A model generated the notes under the pieces. That model saw nothing but the letters and a program-made list of their open reading frames with translations. It was not told the origin of the DNA and did not search any database. Made by a program: the position numbers and the translations under genes. Positions 1 to 9,769 of a stretch of 64,000 nucleotides of DNA are shown here, in pieces; position 1 is the first letter of the stretch; each line of letters begins with the position of its first letter. This stretch comes from Prochlorococcus sp. MIT 1314 (GTDB lineage Bacteria; Cyanobacteriota; Cyanobacteriia; PCC-6307; Cyanobiaceae), in contig NZ_CP139300.1 of assembly GCF_034093315.1 (NCBI RefSeq), positions 992,001 through 1,056,000 of the forward strand, in the 5' to 3' direction.

Positions 1-1
1 C

Positions 2-622
2 ATCAATAATATAGAACTCCTTTTGGTTGAATGGATAGATATGCAAAACCTTGATCAAAAAAAACTTGGAAAAGGATTGGGAGAAATGCACTTGAATTCA
101 AGTGAATCTAATCCAAAAATCTTTGGGTATCCGATTGAGGGTTTTATTGGGATAACAGAACAAAAGAAAGGATGGGAAAATAATTGGATAGATTGTTTTC
201 TAAACTTACGAATAATACCTCAATTATCAATTCTTAAATCAAATTTCTTAGACAAAGAAACCATAAATAAAGTCAAAGAAAAAATTAAATCAGAATTGTT
301 GAATCATAAACCAACAAATACGCTTGTTCATGGTGACTTATGGTCAGGAAATGTAGGAACAGAACAAAGTGGAAGGGGAGTAATATTTGACCCAGCATCT
401 TGGTGGGCAGATAATGAAGTAGATATAGCTATGACAAAATTATTTGGAGGTTTTAGAAAAGAATTTTATGAAGAATATCATAAAATTTTTCCGATGAAAA
501 AAGGTTTTGAAAAAAGAATTATTATTTATAATTTTTATCACATATTGAACCACGCCAATATGTTTGGAGGGTCATACTTTAATCAAGTAAAAGATTACGT
601 AAAAGCAATACTTAATATGTAA
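2..622 (+). CDS. Fructosamine kinase family protein, 3' part only
   Basis: The reading frame is open from the first bases of the window, so this is the C-terminal part of a longer gene whose start lies upstream. It carries the phosphotransferase catalytic loop VHGDLWSGNVG and a following FDPASWWADNEVDIAM segment. These match the Brenner-type HGD loop and metal-binding Asp of the fructosamine-3-kinase/APH fold. Family members phosphorylate ketoamine adducts on glycated protein or free amines and so reverse glycation. The gene ends a few bases before the stop of a convergent gene. The family call is firm; the actual substrate cannot be read from the sequence. Confidence 0.85.
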   Translation: MNNIELLLVEWIDMQNLDQKKLGKGLGEMHLNSSESNPKIFGYPIEGFIGITEQKKGWENNWIDCFLNLRIIPQLSILKSNFLDKETINKVKEKIKSELLNHKPTNTLVHGDLWSGNVGTEQSGRGVIFDPASWWADNEVDIAMTKLFGGFRKEFYEEYHKIFPMKKGFEKRIIIYNFYHILNHANMFGGSYFNQVKDYVKAILNM

Positions 623-629
623 ACTTCAA

Positions 630-1001
630 CTATCCTAAGTAAGTCTTTTTTAGGTTTTGCACCTTATCAAAAACTGCTTCACGATTTTCACTGGTGCGAA
701 GATTCTGCCAGCTCCATTGACCAACGACAACAACTCCTAGTAATTCAAGTAAGCCGGGAAGAATCGGGAAAAAGTTAATCGTGTCAATAACAACTTTAAT
801 TATTATCTGAGCAATAACGACAACAGCAATAATGCCCGCTGCTTTACCGTATTTTCCCATTTGGGTCCAATCAACATTTCCTAGTGTTTCGTTGACTTTG
901 CCCATTACATCAGAGTACTTCTCTGAAAAACTTTTAGTGTCGGCGTTTGTATCGGAGCCAGAGTCTTGATTTGACTCGGAAGTGTTGTCACTCATGAACA
1001 T
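630..1001 (-). CDS. CAAD-domain (CURT1-like) thylakoid membrane protein
   Basis: A 123-residue protein with an acidic, Ser/Asp-rich N-terminus, two adjacent hydrophobic segments (about residues 55-75 and 80-100) and a short amphipathic C-terminal helix. This is the layout of the cyanobacterial CAAD / plant CURT1 family, which shapes thylakoid membranes; the domain is also found attached to some cyanobacterial aminoacyl-tRNA synthetases. Here it stands alone. Two ATG codons two codons apart (1001 and 995) could both serve as start. Function in membrane curvature is inferred from family. Confidence 0.8.
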   Translation of the reverse strand: MFMSDNTSESNQDSGSDTNADTKSFSEKYSDVMGKVNETLGNVDWTQMGKYGKAAGIIAVVVIAQIIIKVVIDTINFFPILPGLLELLGVVVVGQWSWQNLRTSENREAVFDKVQNLKKTYLG

Positions 1002-1292
1002 TCAGGCTGCAAATTATATATATGGCCAAACAGTATCGGAAAAAACGCCGGTTGACTACCTTTTTGTTGTGCAAAATTCCGAACCGAAACATTTTGTATT
1101 TTTTAGATGTGTTGGCATACAAAGTTTTTGTAGATATTTAAACTTAAAATTGATTTATAAAAACTTCACATTATTAACTAGTCCTAACAAAAACATTAAT
1201 AAATTCGAGTAATAGTAAAAAATTAAAAGGCTAAAATTTTTATTTAAATTAATATATTTCTATAGCTTATTTTGCAAAATTTAAGAATAGAT

Positions 1293-2438
1293 ATGTCCAA
1301 AGATATCAAATTTAATTCCCTAAACAAAGATGAACAAGAAAGGTATCAAAAACATTTAAGACTCAAAGAAATAGGTTATGAGGGGCAACTAGATCTAAAA
1401 AACAGCTCAGTATTATGTATAGGAGCAGGCGGACTTGGTTCTCCTGTTTTGCTTCATCTAGCGGCAATAGGAATTGGAAAAATTGGAATATTAGATAACG
1501 ATTACGTTGAGAAGTCTAATCTTCAAAGACAGATAATTCATGAAACAAATACTATTGGCAAGCTTAAGATTGATTCTGCCCGAGAAAGAATAGAAAAATT
1601 TAATCCTAATTCTGAATTATTAACATTTGCGGAGAGAATTAACCCTAATAATGCCTTGGAAATAATTCGAGAATTTGATGTTATTTGTGATTGCTCAGAT
1701 AACTTTGGCACTAGATATTTGATAAATGATGCATGCCTCATACTAAATAAACCTCTAGTCTTTGGAAGTGTACAAGGCTTTGAAGGGCAAGTGAGTGTTT
1801 TTAACTTACATAAAGATAGTCCTAATTTAAGAGATTTACTTCCAGAATCACCTGCAAAAAATGCTGTCCCTAGTTGTGCAGAATATGGAGTTGTAGCTGT
1901 TTCAACAGGATTAATAGGAATTCTTCAAGTGAATGAGATTATCAAAATTATTTTAAAAAAAGGTGAAATTTTAGATGGGAAAATTTTGGTTCTTGATCTA
2001 TTTAATATGAACATGAAAAAATTACATCTAAAAAGTGATCAGGTAAATAAGCGAATAAAAAATCTTAATCAGTTTATGGACTTTTATAGCGATGATGAAT
2101 GTTTTGAGAAAAATAATGAAATCAACAGAATCAAAGCTAATGATTTCAATAACTTATACAAAGTAAACCCCAACAAGATTCTTTTAATTGACGTTAGGGA
2201 AAATGAAGAATTCTCTACTTCTTCAATAGAAGGTTCTGTATCAATCCCCCTAAGTCATTTGAACCAAGCTTCTGAGCTAGAATTTATTCAAAAAGAAAGT
2301 TTAATAAAAGAAGTTTTTACTATATGTAAATCGGGGAAACGTTCTGAAAAAGCTTCAAAAATCTTGTCTAGATTCAAAATTCAATCGAGATCAATTGAGG
2401 GTGGTATTGAAAAAGTAAAAAAAATATTATGCAATTAA
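1293..2438 (+). CDS. moeB: MoeB/ThiF-family adenylyltransferase with C-terminal rhodanese domain
   Basis: An E1-like adenylating domain (about residues 1-245) contains the nucleotide-binding GAGGLGSPV motif and the SNLQRQ segment. A rhodanese domain (about 285-381) follows, with the active-site loop CKSGKRS. Such proteins adenylate the C-terminal Gly-Gly of a small sulfur carrier (MoaD, ThiS) and transfer sulfur. The ATG at 1293 is preferred over a TTG seven codons upstream. The usual zinc CxxC pairs are not visible: the segment where the first pair is expected reads SPNLRD, and only one Cys remains in VPSCAEYG. The family call is firm; which carrier it serves (molybdopterin or thiamine) is open. 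Confidence 0.85.
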   Translation: MSKDIKFNSLNKDEQERYQKHLRLKEIGYEGQLDLKNSSVLCIGAGGLGSPVLLHLAAIGIGKIGILDNDYVEKSNLQRQIIHETNTIGKLKIDSARERIEKFNPNSELLTFAERINPNNALEIIREFDVICDCSDNFGTRYLINDACLILNKPLVFGSVQGFEGQVSVFNLHKDSPNLRDLLPESPAKNAVPSCAEYGVVAVSTGLIGILQVNEIIKIILKKGEILDGKILVLDLFNMNMKKLHLKSDQVNKRIKNLNQFMDFYSDDECFEKNNEINRIKANDFNNLYKVNPNKILLIDVRENEEFSTSSIEGSVSIPLSHLNQASELEFIQKESLIKEVFTICKSGKRSEKASKILSRFKIQSRSIEGGIEKVKKILCN

Positions 2439-2454
2439 TATTTCGTCATAATAT

Positions 2455-3615
2455 TTAGTAATCTACACCTCTTTTTAAATCAACTCCAACATTTGCATAA
2501 TGCTTATGACAGACCATTTCAGAGTAAATATCCGCGAGTTCAAAGTATGAAGGTTCATTTTTACATCTCCCAGTAATAACTACTTCTGTCTCTGCCGGTT
2601 TTTTTAAGAGCGTTTGATGTATTGATTCGACTGGCAGCAGCTCTAAATCAACAGTTGGATTCAATTCATCCAAAATAATAGTTTTATACAAGCCACTCAA
2701 AATAGCAGCTTTAGCAATTTCCCATGCTCTTTCAGCCTCAACATAATCAATTGGTTGTTGCTGACCTCTCCATACGATCGCATCTCTGCCTGAGCGCAAA
2801 TGATCTACCAAATGTGGGTAACTTTCTCTCAAAGCCTCTATAGCCGCATCTTCGGTATAACCATTACCACCTTTTAACCACTGTAATATTAAAACTCTAT
2901 GACTTTTATCTTGAGATATTCCTTTACCAATAGCTTGAAGAGCCTTTCCAAGAGCACTTGTAGATTTACCTTTTCCTTCTCCTGTGTAAATCTCAATTCC
3001 ACCATTACATCTCCTTTGTGCGGTGAGTATTGACAAGTCTCCTGTTAAACGTGATCTCATTTCTGAATGGAGTTGAGATATTCTTACCAAAGAGGGAGGG
3101 GCTGCCCTTCCTGTAATAATTATTTCCAGTCCATCAGGACGATTTTGAAGAGAATCAACTACTTCCTTGATATCAAGCATTCCTAAATCAAGAACTGGAT
3201 TTAATTCATCTAGTACAACTACGGAATAAAGCGAACTAGCAATAGCTCCTTTGGCAATATTCCAACCTCTTTCAGCCTCGCCAATATCAAACTTTGTAAC
3301 TTGGTCAGCGGTAAAGTATTCTGATCTTCCCGTCCTTACATGGTCAATCAAGTGTGGAAAGCCTCTTTGCAAGGCCTCTATAGCCGAATCCTCATCATAT
3401 GGCCTCTCAGGACCTTTTAAGAATCTTAGAAGTAGAACTCTTGACTGTCTTTTTTCGCATATTCCTAACCCTATTGTCCTGAGCACAACACCCAAAGCTG
3501 CCTGACTTTTACCTTTACCTTCCCCATCATAAATATGTAATTGACCTTTTGATCTCTCTTGACTGTCACTTGCTGTGACAATTCCAATGCCTCTATTTCT
3601 ACTTGTATTCGTCAA
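2455..3615 (-). CDS. cobO: Tandem-duplicated ATP:corrinoid adenosyltransferase (CobA/BtuR/CobO type)
   Basis: The 386-residue protein consists of two similar P-loop domains (about residues 20-200 and 205-386). Each has its own GEGKGKS Walker A motif and a VVLDELNP or IILDELNP motif, as in the CobA/BtuR family that transfers the adenosyl group to cob(I)alamin precursors. Family members are usually about 180-200 residues, so this is an internal duplication in one chain. Both P-loops look intact. Prochlorococcus is known to make a cobalamin-type corrinoid (pseudocobalamin), so the role in cobalamin biosynthesis fits. No other cob genes are adjacent. Confidence 0.85.
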   Translation of the reverse strand: MTNTSRNRGIGIVTASDSQERSKGQLHIYDGEGKGKSQAALGVVLRTIGLGICEKRQSRVLLLRFLKGPERPYDEDSAIEALQRGFPHLIDHVRTGRSEYFTADQVTKFDIGEAERGWNIAKGAIASSLYSVVVLDELNPVLDLGMLDIKEVVDSLQNRPDGLEIIITGRAAPPSLVRISQLHSEMRSRLTGDLSILTAQRRCNGGIEIYTGEGKGKSTSALGKALQAIGKGISQDKSHRVLILQWLKGGNGYTEDAAIEALRESYPHLVDHLRSGRDAIVWRGQQQPIDYVEAERAWEIAKAAILSGLYKTIILDELNPTVDLELLPVESIHQTLLKKPAETEVVITGRCKNEPSYFELADIYSEMVCHKHYANVGVDLKRGVDY

Positions 3616-3723
3616 TTGAACAAGATTAATTAATTTAATCTAAGATATAGTTAAAGATATTATTAAAAATTTAATAATAAATTCAACCTATTCATAGGTA
3701 ATTTGAATTTTAAAGTAATTAGC

Positions 3724-4548
3724 ATGTTCAATCAACTAGAATTTCTCTCTGATGAACAAAATGACAAGCTTTATACAATTAGAAAATATATTAAGAATCT
3801 TAATAGCGTTTGTATTGCTTATTCGGGGGGTGTAGACAGTACATTAGTAGCATCATTAGCATTCGAGCAATTAGGTAGCAAAGCCATTGCAATTACTGGC
3901 GTTTCTCCTGCATTAGCCAATACACTTCGTGAAGAAGCAAGGAGTCAAGCAAAATGGATTGGAGTGAAGCATTTAGAAATTAAAACATCAGAATTAGACC
4001 AAAAAAGTTACAGTAAAAACCCTAAGGACAGGTGCTTTGCATGTAAAAAAGAGCTTCATAAACATACAACCTACTTGTCTAAAAAACTTAATTACAAGAT
4101 CGTTTTAGATGGGGTCAATCTGGATGATCTAAAAGATTACAGGCCAGGTATAGAAGCCTCAAAAAAAGCAGGAGTTGTTTCTCCACTTGCAAAATTTAAA
4201 TTTTCAAAACAAGACATTAGGGATATATCAAGAGCATTAGGTTTTCCTTGGTGGGATAAACCTGCACAACCTTGCTTATCCTCAAGATTTCCTTATGGTC
4301 ATGAAATAACTAGTGAGAGACTAAAAATGGTTGAGAAAGCAGAAGAATATCTTAAAAAAGGTGGTTTATCAGAGGTTAGAGTTAGATGTCAGGGTTCAAC
4401 TGCAAGAATAGAAATTCCCCAAGATGAATTAAAACATTTTTTTAACAAATATAATTTTAGTGAATTAGTTCAATATTTTTCTAATTTAGGGTTTAATTGC
4501 ACTAGCTTAGATCTTGAAGGACTAATAAGCGGAAAATTAAATAGATAA
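3724..4548 (+). CDS. larE: LarE-like ATP-dependent sacrificial sulfur transferase
   Basis: A PP-loop ATPase with the SGGVDSTLVA motif near residue 35 and the LarE-type segment PAQPCLSSRFPYG, whose Cys occupies the sacrificial sulfur-donor position in LarE. In lactobacilli LarE builds the nickel pincer cofactor of lactate racemase. In cyanobacteria the partner is not defined, and no larB or larC lies nearby. The ATG at 3724 is chosen over a TTG seven codons upstream. It is convergent with speH, with an 8-base gap. Other PP-loop sulfur enzymes are less likely given the Cys motif. Confidence 0.8.
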   Translation: MFNQLEFLSDEQNDKLYTIRKYIKNLNSVCIAYSGGVDSTLVASLAFEQLGSKAIAITGVSPALANTLREEARSQAKWIGVKHLEIKTSELDQKSYSKNPKDRCFACKKELHKHTTYLSKKLNYKIVLDGVNLDDLKDYRPGIEASKKAGVVSPLAKFKFSKQDIRDISRALGFPWWDKPAQPCLSSRFPYGHEITSERLKMVEKAEEYLKKGGLSEVRVRCQGSTARIEIPQDELKHFFNKYNFSELVQYFSNLGFNCTSLDLEGLISGKLNR

Positions 4549-4556
4549 ATATTGCA

Positions 4557-4991
4557 TTAAACAACCGTTCTCATCTGTTTAAGAACTGCTACAGGTGGAT
4601 TACGTTCAATAATACGCATGGAATGTTCTTCGGCCTGCAAAGCTTCAATCAAATATTGACTAGCAAGTTCTGGCAACATATTTTGACCACATGTAAAGAT
4701 ATCGACGGCAGAATAATTAGATTCAGGCCAAGTATGTATTGAAATGTGGGATTCAGCCAGTAATGCAATTGCAGTAACCCCCTGAGGATCGAATTTATTA
4801 CTTATCAAATTCAGAACTGTTGCCTTTGCCAATTTGGCAGCTCTATTTAATGTACAGCGCAAAAAAGATTCGTCATTTAATTTTTCGTAATCACATCTAT
4901 AAAGTTCCAACAAAAGGTGTTTACTTTTATGACTTAATTTGTGGTCATTACTAAACGAACCTAAAATTTGATTTTTTTTGTAGACTTCCAT
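4557..4991 (-). CDS. speH: S-adenosylmethionine decarboxylase proenzyme
   Basis: A 144-residue small prokaryotic-type AdoMet decarboxylase. The self-cleavage site is in ESHISIHTWPES: the Ser after Glu becomes the pyruvoyl cofactor. The following SAVDIFTCG segment supplies the conserved catalytic Cys. The enzyme makes decarboxylated AdoMet, the aminopropyl donor for spermidine. The N-terminal 35 residues are more variable, but the ATG at 4991 is the only good start. Transcribed in the same direction as recF, 50 bases downstream of its stop. Confidence 0.9.
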   Translation of the reverse strand: MEVYKKNQILGSFSNDHKLSHKSKHLLLELYRCDYEKLNDESFLRCTLNRAAKLAKATVLNLISNKFDPQGVTAIALLAESHISIHTWPESNYSAVDIFTCGQNMLPELASQYLIEALQAEEHSMRIIERNPPVAVLKQMRTVV

Positions 4992-5042
4992 TAAAGAAAT
5001 TTATATAAATACAAGATTAGCTAAAAATAGCTACTTTGAAAA

Positions 5043-6134
5043 TTATAAGTGAATCATTTGCGAAGAGCCTAAGAAAGACTGATTAAATTTGTCTAGATGT
5101 GTGGCACTTATAAAACATTGACTATCTTTGCCAACAGAATTTAATAACAAATTTTGCCTAGTTATATCTAGTTCCGCCAAAACATCATCCAAAATAAGTA
5201 TTGGAGGGACATTTAATGTTTTAGTTAATAAATCTAGTTCAGCCATTTTTAAAGCCAAGATAAAAGTTCTTTGCTGACCAGATGAACCATATTTTCTAAC
5301 TGAAATATTATTAATTAGAAATTCAATATCATCACGATGAGGTCCAAAATTACATTTACCAGTCAATGCTTCGATTGAACGCTGATTTAATAGTTGTTCT
5401 GCTATTTTCTTACTAATAAATTCTTCTTCTTCTTCTTCTGGACTTATATTTTGTATTCCAGAAAGATAATTTATATCTATTTGCTCTTTAGATTTACTTA
5501 AATAATTATGCCAATATTCAACATATGGTTTTATTTTTAATAGAGCCCTTCTTCTGCGCCTAAAAATCCTTGTACCTATTATTGACATTTGAATATCAAA
5601 GCTTTCAACAATGTCTGAATATTGATAATTTGGTAAACTTTCTGAACGCCAAAAATGACTTCTTTGTTTTAAAAGCCTGTTAAATCTATTTATCAGGTCT
5701 AAATATACTGGTTCAAGCTGAGATACTACTTTATCAATCCATGTTCTTCGAAAACTAGGTTCACTTCTAACAATATCTATGTCATTAGAACAAAAACATA
5801 CGCTCCGAATATAATTCTTTATTTCACTCTGCTTTTTCAAGATCGATTCATTGACATAAATTCTTTTAGGGCCTTTTCGGAATAAATTCAACTTTAAATC
5901 ATCTTTAAAATCTATTTGTCCTATGACAACAGCCATATCACTATCATTTTCTATTAGATCTTTATCACTGAATGCTCTGTTTGATTTTAATTGACTTAAG
6001 AATTCAACCGATTCAAGTAAATTTGACTTACCAATACCATTACAACCAAGAACAATTGCTCTTTGCTCTATGAGATCAATTTCAAAACTTTTATGGTTCC
6101 GAAAATTTTTAATTTTTAATTTATTTAGAAAAAT
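5043..6134 (-). CDS. recF: RecF DNA repair/recombination protein, non-canonical start
   Basis: RecF loads RecA at gapped DNA with RecO and RecR. The N-terminal Walker A motif GCNGIGKSNLLES, the signature SSGQQRTF and the Walker B ILILDDVLAELD are all present in one uninterrupted frame. The first ATG in frame (5936) lies after the P-loop, so it cannot be the true start. Going back, the frame stays open to 6207 without any ATG, GTG or TTG. Homology-like sequence (IFLNKLKIKNFRNHK) begins at an ATT at 6134, giving 363 residues, the usual RecF length. An ATG at 6151 in the neighbouring frame would join recF if one base were gained in the A8 run between them (6134-6141). Start annotation is therefore uncertain; product is not. 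Confidence 0.8.
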   Translation of the reverse strand: MFLNKLKIKNFRNHKSFEIDLIEQRAIVLGCNGIGKSNLLESVEFLSQLKSNRAFSDKDLIENDSDMAVVIGQIDFKDDLKLNLFRKGPKRIYVNESILKKQSEIKNYIRSVCFCSNDIDIVRSEPSFRRTWIDKVVSQLEPVYLDLINRFNRLLKQRSHFWRSESLPNYQYSDIVESFDIQMSIIGTRIFRRRRRALLKIKPYVEYWHNYLSKSKEQIDINYLSGIQNISPEEEEEEFISKKIAEQLLNQRSIEALTGKCNFGPHRDDIEFLINNISVRKYGSSGQQRTFILALKMAELDLLTKTLNVPPILILDDVLAELDITRQNLLLNSVGKDSQCFISATHLDKFNQSFLGSSQMIHL

Positions 6135-6211
6135 TTTTTTTGTGCACTCATTAATTAAATTAGCTAACTTTAAATTATTTAGATTTTCTTTAAAGAAATT
6201 GAAAAATTAAA

Positions 6212-6285
6212 GGGCATGTAGCTCAGTTGGATAGAGCATCAGATTCCGGTTCTGAGAGTCGGGGGTTCGAATCCCTCCATGCTCG
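6212..6285 (+). tRNA. tRNA-Arg (CCG)
   Basis: A 74-nt cloverleaf. The acceptor stem GGGCATG pairs with CATGCTC with one G-U pair. The anticodon stem TCAGA/TCTGA encloses the loop TTCCGGT, giving anticodon CCG (reads CGG), and the T loop is GTTCGAATC. It lies divergently in front of recF and convergent to the GNAT gene. Confidence 0.95.
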
Positions 6286-6296
6286 TAAAATTATTT

Positions 6297-6743
6297 TTAA
6301 AGTTTAAGTCCCATTACTCTTATTCCGTTTGGATCTAGTATGAATCCAATTTCTTCTAAACTTTTAAATGAAGATACTGGAGCCTGCACAGAAATACTGC
6401 ATCCAGGCATTTCTCTATTTATTTTCTCAAGAGTGACTTGAAGCAATATTGAATAATAAAGTTGCTGATTATTACCTGGAGCTGCACTTAAATTCCATAA
6501 GTTAGCATTCAATCCCCTGTCAGATGTAACCCTTACAAAGCCATATAATTTGTTTTTTAATTCACTCTGTATTGTGAAAAAGAAATTACTTTTCTGAATG
6601 GCATCAGAAAGAGGTTTTATTGGAAATGTCTCACAACCACAATTAGCTAAAAGTTTGTTAACTTCTCTAGCTGATGGAATCTGAGAAGAGTTAACAAAAT
6701 AACCTTCTGGAAGAATAAGTTTTTTTTTAGAAAAATATTGCAA
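6297..6743 (-). CDS. GNAT-like acetyltransferase family protein
   Basis: A 148-residue protein with a central LYGFVRVTSDRGLNANLWNL stretch and a later IGFILDPNGIRVMGL end. This looks like the beta4-beta7 part of a GNAT fold, although the acetyl-CoA pyrophosphate loop is poorly conserved. It starts 3 bases after the ppc stop and is probably cotranscribed with it. The substrate is unknown. Assignment rests on fold-like pattern only. Confidence 0.5.
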   Translation of the reverse strand: MQYFSKKKLILPEGYFVNSSQIPSAREVNKLLANCGCETFPIKPLSDAIQKSNFFFTIQSELKNKLYGFVRVTSDRGLNANLWNLSAAPGNNQQLYYSILLQVTLEKINREMPGCSISVQAPVSSFKSLEEIGFILDPNGIRVMGLKL

Positions 6744-6746
6744 TAA

Positions 6747-9716
6747 TCAACCTGTATTTCTCATGCCAGCTGCTATCCCATTAATAGTTAAAAGTGCCCC
6801 CCTCAGTAGTTCACTTCTACTATAAGCTCTTCTAGATTCATCTTTGTCAATAAGAAACTCGCTAATTGGGGGTTGTCTGGTTTGATCTCTAAGTCTTCTG
6901 AGAAGTGACACTTGCAAAAATCCCAATGGAATTATTGTCTTATTTCTCAAGCTTACTGATGATTTTAAGTCTCTATCAGATTCAAGGAGCTTATTTTTAC
7001 CAGTAATTTCAAGTATTAAAGATTTTGTAAGATTATATTCTTGAGAAATTACTTCAAAAATATCATCAAAAGAATCTTTATTTGCTTTACTTCCTAGAGT
7101 GTCAACATAATATCTAGCTACTTCCAGATCTACCTTAGATAAAGTCATTTCTACCTTGGATATAAGCATCCTGAAGAATGGCCATCTTTGATGCAGAACT
7201 CTTAATAATTCGATTTGTTGTGGGTCTGAATTTAATTCTGATGATAATGCAGTACCTACTCCAAACCAGCTTGGCAAAAGAAATCTACTTTGTGTCCAAC
7301 CAAATACCCATGGAATAGCTCTTAAACTTGACAAATCTTTTGCCCCCTTTTTTCTTCTGGCAGGCCTGCTAGATATCTGTAATTTACTTATTTCTTCTAT
7401 TGGCGTAACCTCTTGAAAGAAATTCAACAAATCAGGATTTTCATGTACTAATTTTCTGTAGTGAGTCCTAGATGTTTCTGCCAGCCTAGACATTAATTGG
7501 TTCCATTCTGGAGTTGCGTCAAGACTGTTATTTACCAAACTATTTTGAATGACCGCTGTAGTAACAGTTTCAAGATTGTATAAAGCCAGTTCTGGAAGAC
7601 TATATTTAGAAGCTAACACTTCACCTTGTTCTGTTATTTTTATTCGCCCTTTTAAAGTACCGCTTGGTTGAGCCAATATTGCCTGATAAGCCGGTCCTCC
7701 CCCTCTACCTACAGAACCGCCTCTTCCATGAAAAAGTCTTAGCAATATGTTATTTCTACTTGCAAGATTTTGAAGAGCTATTTGGGCTCTATGAATTTCC
7801 CAATTACTAGAAACAAACCCCGAATCTTTATTGCTATCAGAATATCCAAGCATTAATTCTTGAAGAGGTCTAAAAGATTCTCCACTTTTTGGCAATAATG
7901 ATCTATAAAAATCTAATTTAAACAAATTTTCCATTACTTCTGGTGCTCTTTTAAGATCTTCAACAGTTTCAAAAAGAGGAACGACTAATAATTTTGACTT
8001 TTGTGAATTTTGATCAATAAGTCCCATTTCTTTTGCCAGCAAAAGAACTTCAAGTAAATCAGACGCACTATGACTCATTGAAATGACATAAGAATGACAA
8101 ATACGACTACCAAATTCTTGCTGGAGTCTCTTAACCATTTTAAAAACTGAAAAGGTTTCTTCTGTAGTTTTTGTCCAGTTGACATCAGAGGGAATTAAAG
8201 GCCTTTTGGTATTTAATTCGTCTATGAGCCATTTCATTTTCTCTGGCTCAGACATTTGATCATATTGCACAGATAAATCAAGATAATTTGTAAGCTCTTG
8301 TATAGCGTCACTATGCCTTGTACTTTCTTGACGAATATCTAAACTTGCTAAAGAAAAACCAAAAATATGAACCTGTGTAAGTAATGTATTAACTGCCTCG
8401 CAAGTTAAATCTGTACTAATCAGGCTATTTTTAATTAGTTCGAGGTCATAGGTAAATTCGTTTACTGATTTATAATATAAGTTTTCAATTTTATCTATAT
8501 CTTTATTATCCATTTCTCCCTCTAAGTCAAATTTCCACCCATTTTCAGCTAATAAATTATTCCTTTCTTGTGTTAACCTTAATTTTTCTAAAATATAACT
8601 TAATTTCAATCTATAAGGTTCTGATCTGTATCTTGTCGCCCTGGCTTCATAAATTTCTGGGAACTTAACCCTATCTGTTTCCAATGACTCTAATAAAGAA
8701 GAACTTACTTGACTCCATTGCATTGAAACACTTAATTGATCTCTAAGATTAGATGTTGCAATAATATATCTTTCCAACATCAACTGCCTTTGGTAGCAAG
8801 CAGTTCTCCATGTTATCTCTGGAGTAACCGATGGATTACCATCCCTATCGGAGCCGACCCAAGAACCGAAGTTACAAAAAGATTCAGAAGGCATCTGAAC
8901 ATCTGGATAATTTTCGGTGAGTGCTTCAGCGATTCTACCTCTCAATTGAGGCATTGCATTAAATAAAACTTGCTGAAAATAATGCAAAGCATAATCCACT
9001 TCGTCTAAAACTGAAGGTTTAAATTGATGCAATTCATCTGTTCTCCACCATAGTCTTACTTCCTCTTTTAATTGAGTTTTTAGAGAATTTTTTTCTTCTT
9101 TTGTTAAAAATTGCTCAACCTGTATTTTTTTCAACAAATTTGCAACTCTGGTTTGCTTATGCCTAATCGTATGTCTTACTATCTCGGTCGGATGTGCAGT
9201 AAAAACTAAACGAATATCCATTTCCTGCAATAATGCCTCTAGTTTTCCTGGAGGTACATTTAATTTTCTCAGCCTATAAAATAATTCTCTAAAAGTTACT
9301 GGAGCATTTTGTCTGGCCAATGCTGGGGCAAAAGGATCTAGATTATCTGGCGATTTTTGAACATTCTTATTGGTAAAGCTTTGAATATATCTATCTTCCT
9401 CCACTCTTTGTTCCAAAATATTCACTAGTTGAAAATATAATGAAAACGCCCTTGCTGCTGCTATGGATTCTGCCAAATCCATAGAATTTACAATATCAAC
9501 TATTTCATTTTTAAAAGTTTTTGAACTATCACAATCCATTCGTTTTGAATAACTCAATTCTTTAAGCTGTATTAGTCTCTCTGCTTGATCATCAGGGCAT
9601 TCTTCTCTGAGCACAGATTCCCATAAATCCTCTATTAAAAGACGATTTTTATCAAGTGGATCATTGTTACTTATCAGATCCACGTTATTATTTTTTATCT
9701 GTTGAAAGGAATTCAT
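6747..9716 (-). CDS. ppc: Phosphoenolpyruvate carboxylase
   Basis: At 989 residues it is a normal-length cyanobacterial PEP carboxylase, which carboxylates PEP to oxaloacetate to replenish the truncated TCA pathway. The catalytic His segment [13 protein letters not shown], the [16 protein letters not shown] motif, [11 protein letters not shown], the Gly-rich [13 protein letters not shown] loop and the C-terminal GMRNTG are all present. It sits in a minus-strand run with gshA upstream (53-base gap) and the GNAT gene downstream (3 bases). Confidence 0.98.
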   Translation of the reverse strand: MNSFQQIKNNNVDLISNNDPLDKNRLLIEDLWESVLREECPDDQAERLIQLKELSYSKRMDCDSSKTFKNEIVDIVNSMDLAESIAAARAFSLYFQLVNILEQRVEEDRYIQSFTNKNVQKSPDNLDPFAPALARQNAPVTFRELFYRLRKLNVPPGKLEALLQEMDIRLVFTAHPTEIVRHTIRHKQTRVANLLKKIQVEQFLTKEEKNSLKTQLKEEVRLWWRTDELHQFKPSVLDEVDYALHYFQQVLFNAMPQLRGRIAEALTENYPDVQMPSESFCNFGSWVGSDRDGNPSVTPEITWRTACYQRQLMLERYIIATSNLRDQLSVSMQWSQVSSSLLESLETDRVKFPEIYEARATRYRSEPYRLKLSYILEKLRLTQERNNLLAENGWKFDLEGEMDNKDIDKIENLYYKSVNEFTYDLELIKNSLISTDLTCEAVNTLLTQVHIFGFSLASLDIRQESTRHSDAIQELTNYLDLSVQYDQMSEPEKMKWLIDELNTKRPLIPSDVNWTKTTEETFSVFKMVKRLQQEFGSRICHSYVISMSHSASDLLEVLLLAKEMGLIDQNSQKSKLLVVPLFETVEDLKRAPEVMENLFKLDFYRSLLPKSGESFRPLQELMLGYSDSNKDSGFVSSNWEIHRAQIALQNLASRNNILLRLFHGRGGSVGRGGGPAYQAILAQPSGTLKGRIKITEQGEVLASKYSLPELALYNLETVTTAVIQNSLVNNSLDATPEWNQLMSRLAETSRTHYRKLVHENPDLLNFFQEVTPIEEISKLQISSRPARRKKGAKDLSSLRAIPWVFGWTQSRFLLPSWFGVGTALSSELNSDPQQIELLRVLHQRWPFFRMLISKVEMTLSKVDLEVARYYVDTLGSKANKDSFDDIFEVISQEYNLTKSLILEITGKNKLLESDRDLKSSVSLRNKTIIPLGFLQVSLLRRLRDQTRQPPISEFLIDKDESRRAYSRSELLRGALLTINGIAAGMRNTG

Positions 9717-9769
9717 ATTATTATTATGTCACAAGTAAAAAAGTTCAGATCAAATGTTTATTTAAATCA

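Noticed and set aside
982-1212. A 76-residue plus-strand frame between the CAAD gene and moeB
   Set aside because: It starts inside the opposite gene, has no ribosome site and has no recognisable features. Intergenic A/T sequence readily gives such frames. I see no other clear feature in 1002-1292.
5043-5936. recF as a 297-residue protein starting at the first ATG
   Set aside because: That start would remove the Walker A motif, which is intact upstream in the same frame.
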